From Fusicatenibacter_A intestinipullorum (GTDB lineage Bacteria; Bacillota; Negativicutes; Acidaminococcales; Acidaminococcaceae): 64,000 nt of DNA. Position 1 is the stretch's first letter, and each line of letters starts with the position of its first letter. The notes beneath the pieces are model-generated. The model was given only the letters and a program-made list of their open reading frames with translations. It made no database searches and was not told the DNA's origin. The position numbers and the translations under genes are program-made. This document shows, piece by piece, positions 43,222-51,440 of the stretch. The stretch is taken from contig DWZP01000031.1 in the NCBI GenBank assembly GCA_019117495.1, positions 62,001 through 126,000 on the forward strand, in the 5' to 3' direction.

Positions 43222-43358
43222 TGCGGTTTTGCAATTTTTATGCCGTAATTAAATTGATTTAGAACATTAAAAATTGTACGGTTTTGTATTTTCACAACCT
43301 TTCTCAAATATTTCACAAAACAACTGTTAAATTGTATTTATTGTAACATTATTTCATA

Positions 43359-43387
43359 TTGACTTAAAAACAAATAATAATTATAAT
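43359..43387 (+). promoter_or_regulatory. Promoter of the aldehyde dehydrogenase gene
   Basis: TTGACT (43359-43364), 17 bases, TATAAT (43382-43387). The leader to ATG 43456 is about 60 bases. Confidence 0.75.
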
Positions 43388-43455
43388 TGATTACATAAGA
43401 TTTATCGCAAAAACAGTGATCTCTTAAAATAAGATAGAAGGTTAGGTATTGAAAA

Positions 43456-44928
43456 ATGAAAAATTTACAGAAAGAATACGGACTTTACATTAACGGTAAG
43501 TGGCAGCCCGCCTCCGACGGCGCCACCTTTAAAACTTACAGCCCTGCTACCGGCGAAGAACTGGCAGTTTGCGCCGAAGCAACGCGCGAAGATGTTGATG
43601 CTGCGGTAAAAGCTGCGCACGCTGCGTGGGAAAGCTGGAAGAACACCACTCCTGTTGAAAGAGCGGTTATTTTAAACAAAATTGCCGATATTATCGACGC
43701 TAACGCCCAGCATCTTGCAGAAGTTGAATCGCTGGACAACGGCAAACCCATCCGCGAAACCAGTATGATTGATATTCCGATGAGCGCAGACCATTTCCGC
43801 TATTTTGCGGCCGCTATCCGCACGGAAGAAGGCACTGCCACCATGCTGGACAACAACACTTTAAGCCTCGTCCTGCACGAGCCTATCGGCGTAGTGGGGC
43901 AGATTATCCCGTGGAACTTCCCGTTCCTCATGGCTGCATGGAAGCTGGCTCCGGCACTGGCCGCGGGCGACTGCATTGTGCTTAAACCCTCAAGCACTAC
44001 CAGCCTGAGCGTTTTGGAGCTTGTGCGTTTAATTGAAGGCGTGCTGCCGGCAGGCGTGCTTAACGTAATTACCGGCAAGGGCAGCAAGTCCGGCCAGTAT
44101 GTTTTGGAACACCCCGGTTTTGCCAAACTTGCCTTCACCGGTTCTACCGAAGTTGGCCGCGGCGTGGCACAGGCTGCCGCCGATAAATTGATTCCGGCTA
44201 CTTTGGAGCTTGGCGGTAAATCGGCCAATATTTATTTTGATGACTGCAACTGGGATTTGGCTATGGAAGGCCTGCTTTTGGGCATTTTGTTCAACCAGGG
44301 CCAGGTTTGCTGCGCGGGCTCGCGCGTGTTTGTACAAGAAAAAATTTACGATAAATTTGTTGAAGAAGCGGTTAAACGCTTTAACGCCGTAAAAGTCGGC
44401 AACCCGCTCGACCCGGCAACGCAGATGGGCTCGCAGATTGACGCCAAACAGGTTGCCAAAATTGCCGGCTACATTGATATTGCCAAAGCAGAAGGCGCAG
44501 CTATTGCCTGCGGCGGCCATAAACTTACGGAAAACGGGCTTGATAAGGGCAACTTCTTTGCGCCGACGCTGATTACCAATGTTACCAACGATATGCGCGT
44601 GGCGCGCGAAGAAATTTTCGGGCCTGTGGCTGTGGTTATTAAGTTTAAGGACGAAGCCGAAGTTGTTAAAATGGCAAACGACAGCAATTACGGCCTTGGC
44701 GGCGCCGTATGGACGCAGGATATTAACCGCGCCATCCGTGTGGCAAAAGCCGTGCAGACTGGCAGAATGTGGGTTAACACCTACAATGCTATTCCGGCAG
44801 GCGCGCCGTTTGGCGGTTATAAGGAATCGGGCATTGGCCGCGAAACGCATAAAGTAATGCTGGAGCATTACAGCCAGACCAAAAATATTATGATTAACCT
44901 TGGCGAAAAGCCTTTGGGATTGTATTGA
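43456..44928 (+). CDS. NAD(P)-dependent aldehyde dehydrogenase
   Basis: The 490-aa enzyme shows the NAD-site IPWNFPFL, FTGSTEVGR, active-site Glu in LELGGKSAN (about 252) and nucleophile Cys285 in GQVCCAGSR, then GGYKESGIGRE near the end. It oxidises an aldehyde to its acid and is close in style to AldA/GabD/AldB-type enzymes. The substrate is unclear. The promoter of the following T-box leader overlaps its stop codon, so the genes are separate units. Confidence 0.92.
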   Translation: MKNLQKEYGLYINGKWQPASDGATFKTYSPATGEELAVCAEATREDVDAAVKAAHAAWESWKNTTPVERAVILNKIADIIDANAQHLAEVESLDNGKPIRETSMIDIPMSADHFRYFAAAIRTEEGTATMLDNNTLSLVLHEPIGVVGQIIPWNFPFLMAAWKLAPALAAGDCIVLKPSSTTSLSVLELVRLIEGVLPAGVLNVITGKGSKSGQYVLEHPGFAKLAFTGSTEVGRGVAQAAADKLIPATLELGGKSANIYFDDCNWDLAMEGLLLGILFNQGQVCCAGSRVFVQEKIYDKFVEEAVKRFNAVKVGNPLDPATQMGSQIDAKQVAKIAGYIDIAKAEGAAIACGGHKLTENGLDKGNFFAPTLITNVTNDMRVAREEIFGPVAVVIKFKDEAEVVKMANDSNYGLGGAVWTQDINRAIRVAKAVQTGRMWVNTYNAIPAGAPFGGYKESGIGRETHKVMLEHYSQTKNIMINLGEKPLGLY

Positions 44929-44953
44929 CAACCGCTCTTTACAATGTTAAACT
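44925..44953 (+). promoter_or_regulatory. Promoter of the T-box/ECF operon
   Basis: TTGACA (44925-44930), 17 bases, TAAACT (44948-44953). The -35 box overlaps the stop codon of the aldehyde dehydrogenase gene. Confidence 0.6.
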
Positions 44954-44964
44954 TTTAGTAATTA

Positions 44965-45240
44965 CAAATTTGCAGCTGATGATAAGGAAAAGTACCTTTA
45001 AAAGGCAGCCTAAAGCGAGCCGGTGGCGGTGAAAGTCCGGCGGCGGGCATTAAAGGGAATGGGCCTTGGAGGCGCACTGCGAGCCGCAAGGGGTAGCAGC
45101 GCCGGGAATGCTTTGCCCGTTACCATAAAAGCGGATATCGGCATCGGCCCGTATCTTTTAAGCGGACTTATTTAAGTCAAGCAGGGTGGCACCGCGAAAG
45201 TTTACAGCCTTTCGTCCCTACAGGGATGGAAGGCTTTTTT
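44965..45240 (+). promoter_or_regulatory. T-box riboswitch, predicted tRNA-Trp specific
   Basis: The antiterminator core AGGGTGGCACCGCG is at 45183-45196, followed by a terminator stem AGCCTTTCGTCCCT / AGGGATGGAAGGCT and TTTTTT (45206-45240). Stem I is recognisable: loop-E strand AGTA (44991-44994), apical segment GCGAGCCGGTGG...GTGAAAG (45015-45035) and the specifier strand GAA followed by UGG (45060-45062). UGG is the tryptophan codon. The variable base of UGGN is C, which would pair with discriminator G73, the base found in bacterial tRNA-Trp. Uncharged tRNA-Trp would thus turn on the transporter genes. Confidence 0.92.
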
Positions 45241-45265
45241 ATTTACCTGTTAAGGAGTGAGCGGC

Positions 45266-45844
45266 ATGGAAGCAGCAGAAAAAGAAAAAAAGATAGTAAC
45301 ATTAACGGAGGTTAAACCAACGCAGGACGGTTACCGCTGGGTGGCGATAACGGCAATGCTTCTGGCAATAGGCATTATTCTTCATACCGTAAGCCCTAAC
45401 GTTGGCGGCGTTACGCCGAACTGGACCATTGCCATGTATTCTATTGTAATTAACCTTACCAACCCTTCGCTGCCGCAGGCACTGGGCATTGGTTTTATTT
45501 CCGGCATGACGCTTGTGCCTTCTTCCAAATCTGCCTTTCCGTTGGGCAACCTTGCCAGCGAGGTTTGCGGCGCGGTGGTGTGCTGCCTCCTGGTTAAGGC
45601 CATGCTTGCCGTTAAACTTGAAAAATGGCGCCTGCGCCCGTTTATTGCCGGCCTTGTGGCAACAATGGTGAGCGGCGGCGTGTTTACCTTTATTTTAAAA
45701 ATAGTTTTGGGGCTGCCCTTCAGCGTATGGCTGTATGCCATGCTGCCGGTGGTGGCGGTAATAGGCGTGCTTAACGGCAGCATTACCTTTTTGCTGTACG
45801 GCCCGGTGCGCAGGCTGTTTTTTGTGCAGGAGGAAGATAATTGA
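45266..45844 (+). CDS. ECF transporter S component, predicted tryptophan-specific (TrpP-like)
   Basis: The 192-aa membrane protein has about five to six spans (from about 23 on) and sequences such as LLAIGIILHTVSPNVGGVTPNW typical of TrpP-like substrate-binding S components (key part HTVSPNVGGVTPNW). It captures the substrate for the ATP-driven ECF complex encoded next to it. Trp specificity is inferred from the T-box UGG specifier. ATG 45266 is preferred to GTG 45257, which touches the SD AAGGAG. Confidence 0.82.
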   Translation: MEAAEKEKKIVTLTEVKPTQDGYRWVAITAMLLAIGIILHTVSPNVGGVTPNWTIAMYSIVINLTNPSLPQALGIGFISGMTLVPSSKSAFPLGNLASEVCGAVVCCLLVKAMLAVKLEKWRLRPFIAGLVATMVSGGVFTFILKIVLGLPFSVWLYAMLPVVAVIGVLNGSITFLLYGPVRRLFFVQEEDN

Positions 45845-46704
45845 TGGAAACGGTTGCGGAATTAAAGCATTTTTATTTTGCTTACAAAAAGAATAACCTT
45901 GTGCTGCACGATATTGATTTTAAAATAGAAAAAGGCTCTTTTACCGTTATCGCAGGGCCGAGCGGCAGCGGCAAAACAACGCTGTGCAAGGCTATGGCGG
46001 GCATTGTGCCGTTTTATATGGGCGGCGCGTACAGCGGCGAAGTAATGGTGCTGGGCGAAAGCACCAAAGGAAAAAAGGTATCAGATATTGCCATGCGCCT
46101 GGGGCTGATGCTGGAGGATTACGAAAGCCAGCTTGTTTCCCTCACTGCGGGCGAGGAGGTTGCTTTTAGCTTGTTAAACCACGGCTTTAAGCCGGAAGAA
46201 GTTGAAGAACGCACGCGCAGGGCGCTGGAAGATGTAGGCCTGCCGGGGCGTGAAAGCTATCAGCTGGACGAACTCAGCGGTGGGCAGCGTCAGAGGCTGC
46301 TTTTGGCTTCGGTTTTGGCGGTGTATCCGGAAATTATTGTTTTGGACGAGCCTGTATCGGCCATGGACCCGGACGGCGCCAATTCGCTGTACAAGCTGCT
46401 TTACAAAATACATAAGGAATACGGCACAACCATTGTGGTGGTAGAACACCGCATTGACTATCTGCTGCCGTATATGACAGATTTGGTTGTACTTAAAAAA
46501 GGACGCCTTGTGGCAGCCGATAAGTTTGAAAACGCCGCCCGCGTTATGTATAAGGATGAAACCCTGCGGCATTTTGTGCCGGCGCTGTGGCGCATTAAGC
46601 TGGGGCTTGAAGAAAAATTCGGCGTAAGCCTTGGTAATTGGCGTACGGAAGAAGAAGCCGTTGCGGAACTGAAGGCAAAAGGTTTTACAGGGGGTGAGGC
46701 GTAA
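45844..46704 (+). CDS. ecfA: ECF transporter ATPase (A component 1)
   Basis: Walker A GPSGSGKTT (about 38-46), signature LSGGQRQR (about 141-148) and Walker B IIVLDEPVSAMD are complete. The 286-aa length includes a C-terminal extension of about 60 residues. ATG 45844 overlaps the S-component stop (TGATG). It energises the S component together with the second ATPase and the T protein. Confidence 0.9.
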   Translation: METVAELKHFYFAYKKNNLVLHDIDFKIEKGSFTVIAGPSGSGKTTLCKAMAGIVPFYMGGAYSGEVMVLGESTKGKKVSDIAMRLGLMLEDYESQLVSLTAGEEVAFSLLNHGFKPEEVEERTRRALEDVGLPGRESYQLDELSGGQRQRLLLASVLAVYPEIIVLDEPVSAMDPDGANSLYKLLYKIHKEYGTTIVVVEHRIDYLLPYMTDLVVLKKGRLVAADKFENAARVMYKDETLRHFVPALWRIKLGLEEKFGVSLGNWRTEEEAVAELKAKGFTGGEA

Positions 46705-47513
46705 TGCTGGAGGCAAAAGAGGTTAATTTTGCGTATCTGCGCGGGCAGCCGGTGCTGAACGATATCGACATTAAAATTGAAAGCGGCGAATTCGTGGCGC
46801 TTTTGGGGCACAACGGCAGCGGCAAAACAACGCTGAGCCGCCTGTTCATGGCGCTTATTCATCCGCGCAGCGGGCAAGTGCTGGTGGACGGCACAGACAT
46901 TGCCGCCATGGAACCCGCCGATTTGGCAGATAAAATAGGTTATGTGTTCCAGAACCCGGATTTGCAGATTTTGGAGGACACGGTTTTTGACGAAGTTGCA
47001 TACGGCCCGCGTGCCAAAAAATTGAGCGAGGACAAGGTTAAACGCCAGGTTGAAACCGCGCTTGCCGCTACGGGCCTTACGGATTTGGCAGACGCTTACC
47101 CGCGCCTTTTAAGCTTTGGGCAGAAGCGCCGTTTGGGTGTGGCGGCGGCACTGGCCTTAAACCCGCGCACGCTTATTCTGGACGAGATAACCAACGGGCA
47201 GGACGCTGTGGAAAAAGAGCGCATGATGAGTTATTTAAAGGCGCTTAATGAAGAAAACGGCATTACGGTAGTGCTTATTTCGCACGATATGGACACCGTG
47301 CGCCGCTATGCGCAGCGCACTATTGTGCTGCATAACGGGCATTTGGTGTTTGACGGTACGCCCGCAAAGCTGTTTGACGGCAGCATTAACGTAGAGCGCT
47401 GGGGGCTGCGCTGCCCTACGGCGACGGCAGTTGGCAACGCGCTGGGCATTACGGCAACCAGCCCGGAGGATTTTTGCAGCAGCATTAGCATGAAAGGAGA
47501 GCGGCAGGCATGA
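46704..47513 (+). CDS. ecfA2: ECF transporter ATPase (A component 2)
   Basis: Walker A GHNGSGKTT (about 35-43), Q-loop FQNPDLQI, Walker B TLILDEITNGQD. The signature region reads LLSFGQKRRLG, a degenerate LSGGQ (SFGQK) as often seen in EcfA pairs. 269 aa. Start overlaps the preceding stop by one base, so all four genes are coupled. Confidence 0.9.
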   Translation: MLEAKEVNFAYLRGQPVLNDIDIKIESGEFVALLGHNGSGKTTLSRLFMALIHPRSGQVLVDGTDIAAMEPADLADKIGYVFQNPDLQILEDTVFDEVAYGPRAKKLSEDKVKRQVETALAATGLTDLADAYPRLLSFGQKRRLGVAAALALNPRTLILDEITNGQDAVEKERMMSYLKALNEENGITVVLISHDMDTVRRYAQRTIVLHNGHLVFDGTPAKLFDGSINVERWGLRCPTATAVGNALGITATSPEDFCSSISMKGERQA

Positions 47514-48184
47514 AAATATCGGCATTTACGCAGATTATAGTAACGGTAGCCGTAACGGCATGGGTATTTATTTTGCCGGTAATGGCTGTTGCCACCATTT
47601 TAGTGCTGGAACTGGCGCTGCTTCTTTCCATTAAGCACGACCGCATGACGATGGCGGCAATAGGCGGCCTGGCGGTATTTACCGGGCTGATGGTGCTTTT
47701 GCAGCTTCTGTTCGGTTCGCCGCTTGAAATTGCACTGGTTGGCGGCCTGCGCATGCTGGTTATGACCATGGCTTTTTTGTGCATGTTGGCAGCAACGCGC
47801 ATACAGGATATTGCCCAGGCACTGGTAACAAAATTCCACCTGCCGTGCGAATATGCCTTTATGCTTACAACGGCGCTGCGCTTTGTACCTAACTTTCTGG
47901 CAGACAGCACCATTACTTTGGACGCGCAAAGCTGCCGTGGCTATTCCAACCGCGGCAACGCGATTAAAAGGCTGATGTCCTACGTTGTAGTTATACGCCC
48001 GCTGGTAATGCGCGCCGTAGCCAAAAGCGAAACGCTGGCGCTGAGCATGGAGCTGAAGGGCTTTGGCGCCAACACCTATAAAAACATGCCGCAGCAAAAA
48101 CTCGGCCTTGCCGATTACGTTGTGCTGCTGGCGGTAATTGCGCTCAGTACCTACCCCTTCTGGCAGGAATACGTAAAAATATAA
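47510..48184 (+). CDS. ecfT: ECF transporter transmembrane component (T)
   Basis: The 224-aa protein has four to five spans and the coupling-helix motifs of EcfT: SCRGYSNRGN (about 143-152) and ELKGFGANT (about 182-190), the A-R-G type signatures that contact the ATPases. It overlaps ecfA2 by 4 bases (ATGA) and completes a dedicated (group I style) S-A-A-T operon. Confidence 0.9.
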   Translation: MKISAFTQIIVTVAVTAWVFILPVMAVATILVLELALLLSIKHDRMTMAAIGGLAVFTGLMVLLQLLFGSPLEIALVGGLRMLVMTMAFLCMLAATRIQDIAQALVTKFHLPCEYAFMLTTALRFVPNFLADSTITLDAQSCRGYSNRGNAIKRLMSYVVVIRPLVMRAVAKSETLALSMELKGFGANTYKNMPQQKLGLADYVVLLAVIALSTYPFWQEYVKI

Positions 48185-48299
48185 AAGCGCCTGCATTGGC
48201 AGACGCTGAAGCTGATGTAAGTTTTGGGTTTTGTATAGCAGGATAAGCTGGTGCCGGTGCGCCGGTTATTTTTGCAGAATTAAAAATTGAGTAAACAGG

Positions 48300-48333
48300 G
48301 CTGCCCGCAAGCACCGGGCGGCTTTATTTTTTA
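48300..48333. terminator. Terminator of the ECF operon
   Basis: GCTGCCCG (48300-48307) and CGGGCGGC (48315-48322) with one mismatch, then TTTATTTTTT. A smaller hairpin CCGGTGCGCCGG with TTATTTTT lies at 48253-48273. Confidence 0.7.
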
Positions 48334-48665
48334 GCAGGCTTATTTTCCTCGCCCCATGTGCAAAGCTGGTCGAGTATCGTCATAAGCGATTTGCCGCGCT
48401 CCGACAGGCTGTATTCCACTTTGGGCGGAATCTGCGGATATTCGGTGCGGATGATGAGCCTGTCTTTTTCCAGCTCTTTCAGCGACAGGCTGAGTGTTTT
48501 GTGCGAGATGCTGCGGATGTAGCGTTTAAGTTCGCTGTAACGCACTACGTCAAACTCCATCAGACAGTACAGAATAACCATTTTGTATTTGCCGTTAATC
48601 AGCGACAGCGTGTAGCTGAAGCCGGTTTCTTCAAAATTTGCCTTTTCGATATAATTCTTAATCAT
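48324..48665 (-). CDS. HxlR family transcriptional regulator
   Basis: The 113-aa winged-helix protein has LINGKYKMVILYCL, RYSELKRYIRSISHKTLSLSLKELEKD (recognition helix about 43-68; quoted in part as SHKTLSLSLKELEKD) and the wing VEYSLSERGKSL. HxlR proteins sense aldehydes, quinones or redox state and usually control a neighbouring oxidoreductase, here the divergent FMN reductase 100 bases away. Start ATG 48665 has AAGGAGAGC upstream. Confidence 0.9.
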   Translation of the reverse strand: MIKNYIEKANFEETGFSYTLSLINGKYKMVILYCLMEFDVVRYSELKRYIRSISHKTLSLSLKELEKDRLIIRTEYPQIPPKVEYSLSERGKSLMTILDQLCTWGEENKPAKK

Positions 48666-48730
48666 TATGCTCTCCTTTTAGTTAGTATCTGACAAAAATG
48701 TGCGTACTTCATCTTTGGTTTATATATTGC

Positions 48731-48736
48731 TATAAT
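48731..48736 (+). promoter_or_regulatory. -10 box of the FMN reductase gene
   Basis: TATAAT at 48731-48736; the -35 region (TTCATC at 17 bases) is poor, fitting a regulated promoter. An imperfect dyad AGTATCTGAC...GTGCGTACT at 48684-48708 is a possible HxlR operator. Confidence 0.45.
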
Positions 48737-48763
48737 TATAGCAGAAAGACGGAGGTGGAGCAA

Positions 48764-49321
48764 ATGGCTAAAAAAATAGTTGTTTTAAACGGCAGCCCGC
48801 GCGCAAACGGCAACACAAAAGAACTGGTAAAGGCTTTTGTTAAAGGTGCTGAAAGTGCGGGAAATACCGTGCAGGTTTTTGATTTGCAGAAGATGAATAT
48901 TCACGGCTGCCTTGGCTGCTGCATGGGCGGTAAAGATGAAGCAAGCCCCTGCGTGCAGAAGGACGATATGGCTTTAATTTACCCGGCTTACCGCGAGGCG
49001 GATGTGGTTGTGCTGGCGTCGCCGATGTACTACTGGGGCGTAAGCGGACAGCTTAAATGCGCGTTTGACCGCCTGTTTGCGGTAGCAGAATGTATGCCCG
49101 GCTATGCAAACCCCATTAAGGAGTGCGCGCTTTTAATGGCGGCAGAGGGTGATACGGCTGATAATTTTGCTCCGGTAAAAGCCTTTTACGAAGGGCTGGC
49201 AGGGCATCTTGGCTGGAAAAACCGCGGCATTGTTTACGCAGGCGGCAATTTTGCGGCGGGCGATATTTTAAATAAACCGGCGCAGCTTGCCGAAGCTGAA
49301 AAACTGGGCACGGAAATTTAA
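48764..49321 (+). CDS. Flavodoxin-fold NAD(P)H-dependent FMN reductase family protein
   Basis: The 185-aa protein has the flavin phosphate loop LNGSPRANGNTKELV (about 7-21) and GCLGCCMGGKD...CVQKDDM (about 46-66), the Cys-containing loop of iron-sulfur-flavoprotein/azoreductase-like NADPH reductases, and SPMYYWGVSGQLK. It reduces quinones or similar electrophiles with FMN. ATG 48764 follows GGAGGTGGAG. Likely HxlR controlled. Confidence 0.88.
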   Translation: MAKKIVVLNGSPRANGNTKELVKAFVKGAESAGNTVQVFDLQKMNIHGCLGCCMGGKDEASPCVQKDDMALIYPAYREADVVVLASPMYYWGVSGQLKCAFDRLFAVAECMPGYANPIKECALLMAAEGDTADNFAPVKAFYEGLAGHLGWKNRGIVYAGGNFAAGDILNKPAQLAEAEKLGTEI

Positions 49322-49339
49322 CTAAAAGCAAAACTTATA

Positions 49340-49374
49340 AATCTCCGCAGAATATAACTGCGGGGATTTTTTTA
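49340..49374 (+). terminator. Terminator of the FMN reductase gene
   Basis: AATCTCCGCAG and CTGCGGGGATT with the loop AATATAA, then TTTTT. Confidence 0.82.
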
Positions 49375-49394
49375 CCCTTTAACCATGCTTCACC

Positions 49395-49423
49395 TTGCTT
49401 AACGCCTTTATTTTAAGTACAAT
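49395..49423 (+). promoter_or_regulatory. Promoter of the LysR gene
   Basis: TTGCTT (49395-49400), 17 bases, TACAAT (49418-49423), 35 bases before the start codon. Confidence 0.55.
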
Positions 49424-49457
49424 AAAAATATAAATGCGTATGTGAGGGGGACTGCAA

Positions 49458-50345
49458 GTGGAACTGCGTATTTTAAAATATTTTTTAACGGTGGCCCGCG
49501 AAGAAAACATTACCAGAGCAGCTAATCTGCTGCATGTAACGCAGCCTACGCTGAGCCGCCAGTTAATGCAGCTGGAGGACGAATTGGGCGTAAAACTGTT
49601 TTGCCGCAGCAAGCACCGCATAACGCTTACCGACGAAGGTCTGCTTTTAAAGCGCCGCGCGCAGGAAATTACCGAGCTTGCCGAGCGTACAACCCGCGAA
49701 GTATCGCGCAGCAGCGAAAATTTAATGGGCGAAATCGCAATAGGCTGCGCCGAAGCAAGCAGTATTTCCGTATTGGCGGGTTTGATGAATTATTTCCGCC
49801 AGAAATATCCGCTGGTGCATTATACGCTTTATTCCGGCATTGCCGATGATATTAAAGAACGCATTGAAAACGGGCTTTTGGATATAGCCTTTTTAACAGA
49901 GCCCGTGGATATTTCCAAATACGGCTTTGTGCGCCTGCCGCATAAGGAAGAATGGGGCGTTTTAATAAGAAAAGATTCGCCGCTGGCAGAAAAACAGGCA
50001 GTGATGCCGCAGGATTTACTGGGCATTCCGCTGTTAATGCCCAAGCGCGACCTGGTTAAAAACGAACTTGCCAGCTGGTTTGGCAGTTTAAATGACAGAA
50101 TGGATTTTGCCGTTAATTACACAATGCTGATGAATGCGGCTGTAATGGTGCACAGCGGCTTTGGTGCGGCACTGTGCCTTAACATGGGCACCGATTTTTA
50201 CGACGATTTGCGTTTTGTGCCGCTTGCGCCGCCGCTTGCAACAGGCTGCGTGCTGGCGTGGAAAAAGAGCCAGCGGCAGGCACCGGCGGTGGAGGAGTTT
50301 ATCAGCTCGGCACATTCATACGTTTTGGGCATTTCCGGCAATTAA
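49458..50345 (+). CDS. LysR family transcriptional regulator
   Basis: The 295-aa protein has the N-terminal HTH (ELRILKYFLTVAREENITRAANLLHVTQPTLSRQL, key part NITRAANLLHVTQPTLSRQL, about 17-36) and a periplasmic-binding-like effector domain. Start GTG or ATG at 49458 with GAGGGGG upstream. It precedes the Tat-signal operon in the same direction and is the likeliest regulator of these redox genes. Confidence 0.92.
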   Translation: MELRILKYFLTVAREENITRAANLLHVTQPTLSRQLMQLEDELGVKLFCRSKHRITLTDEGLLLKRRAQEITELAERTTREVSRSSENLMGEIAIGCAEASSISVLAGLMNYFRQKYPLVHYTLYSGIADDIKERIENGLLDIAFLTEPVDISKYGFVRLPHKEEWGVLIRKDSPLAEKQAVMPQDLLGIPLLMPKRDLVKNELASWFGSLNDRMDFAVNYTMLMNAAVMVHSGFGAALCLNMGTDFYDDLRFVPLAPPLATGCVLAWKKSQRQAPAVEEFISSAHSYVLGISGN

Positions 50346-50447
50346 ATATAGGTATTAGCTTATTTAAAGCGGCCATATTACAATGTAGGTGTAAGAAATT
50401 TGCACCTGCATTTTTTATTGCATAAAAAGTTTAAGGAGGGGAATGAT

Positions 50448-51437
50448 ATGCAGGAAATGACTCGCAGAGATTTTTTAAAGGGCGCGGCTATGGCAGGCGG
50501 CGCGGTAATGCTGGGCGGGCTGCATGGCCTTGGCAGGGTGCAGGCTGCCGGGGCAGATGCCAAAGTACCGGAATACGACCCGGTGCTTGACGGCGTATGC
50601 GATATTCATATGCATCTGGCGCCGGACGTTAAAGAGCGCTGCACGGACGAATACACTTTTGCGCGCAATGCGCAGGCGGCCGGTTACCGTGCGGTGATGT
50701 ACAAAACCAACGAATGGAGCTGCCACGACAGGGCTTATTTAATCCGCCAGGCGCTGCCCGGATTTGAAGTTTTTGGCAGCTTTTGCATGAACTTTACTTA
50801 CGGCGACAAAATAAATGTATATGCAGCCAAAATGGCGGCGGCTACAACGGGCAGGCTGTGCCGCTGCATCTGGATGCCGACGCAGGCAGCCGTTTACCAG
50901 TTTGCAAAGTTCGGCCAGCCGGGCAGGGGCATACCCGTAACAGGGCGCAACGGCAAACTGCTGCCGGAGGTTGTGCAGGTAATGGAAATCTGCGCCGAAA
51001 ACGGCATGATTTTTGCAACGGGCCATTCCGCTCCGGAAGAAAGCATTTTAATGGCGCAGAAGGCGCATGAAATGGGCTTTAAGAAACTGGTTATCACTCA
51101 CCCCAACACAACTATCTGGCAGATGACGGCAGACCAGATTAAACGCTGCGCTGATTACGGCGCTTACATTGAATACTGCTACCTTGGCAGGCTGTGGGGC
51201 GAAGGCAGTGCCATGCCGGAATATCCGCGCCAGACAGGCGAAGAATTTTTAAATTATGTTAACATCGTGCCGGAACGCAGCTTTATTACAACCGACCTGG
51301 GCCAGCCGGGCATGCCCGGCCCTATTGACGGCATGCGCACCTGCATTAAAGAGCTGCAAAGCGCAGGCGTGCCGCAGCGCACGATTGATATTTTGGTACG
51401 CAAAAACCCGGCGTACTTACTTGGATTGGAGGGATGA
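50448..51437 (+). CDS. Tat-exported metal-dependent hydrolase-like protein (amidohydrolase/DUF6282-like)
   Basis: A twin-arginine signal TRRDFLKGAAMAGGAVML (about 5-22) leads to a mature domain with CDIHMHLAPD (His-x-His metal site, about 50-59), FATGHSAPEESI and VITHPNTT (further His ligands) and TDLGQPGMP near the end. This is the amidohydrolase-type TIM barrel pattern. It is exported folded, probably with its metal. SD AAGGAGGGG precedes ATG 50448. Its stop is 3 bases before the next Tat protein. Substrate unknown. Confidence 0.8.
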   Translation: MQEMTRRDFLKGAAMAGGAVMLGGLHGLGRVQAAGADAKVPEYDPVLDGVCDIHMHLAPDVKERCTDEYTFARNAQAAGYRAVMYKTNEWSCHDRAYLIRQALPGFEVFGSFCMNFTYGDKINVYAAKMAAATTGRLCRCIWMPTQAAVYQFAKFGQPGRGIPVTGRNGKLLPEVVQVMEICAENGMIFATGHSAPEESILMAQKAHEMGFKKLVITHPNTTIWQMTADQIKRCADYGAYIEYCYLGRLWGEGSAMPEYPRQTGEEFLNYVNIVPERSFITTDLGQPGMPGPIDGMRTCIKELQSAGVPQRTIDILVRKNPAYLLGLEG

Positions 51438-51440
51438 CTT

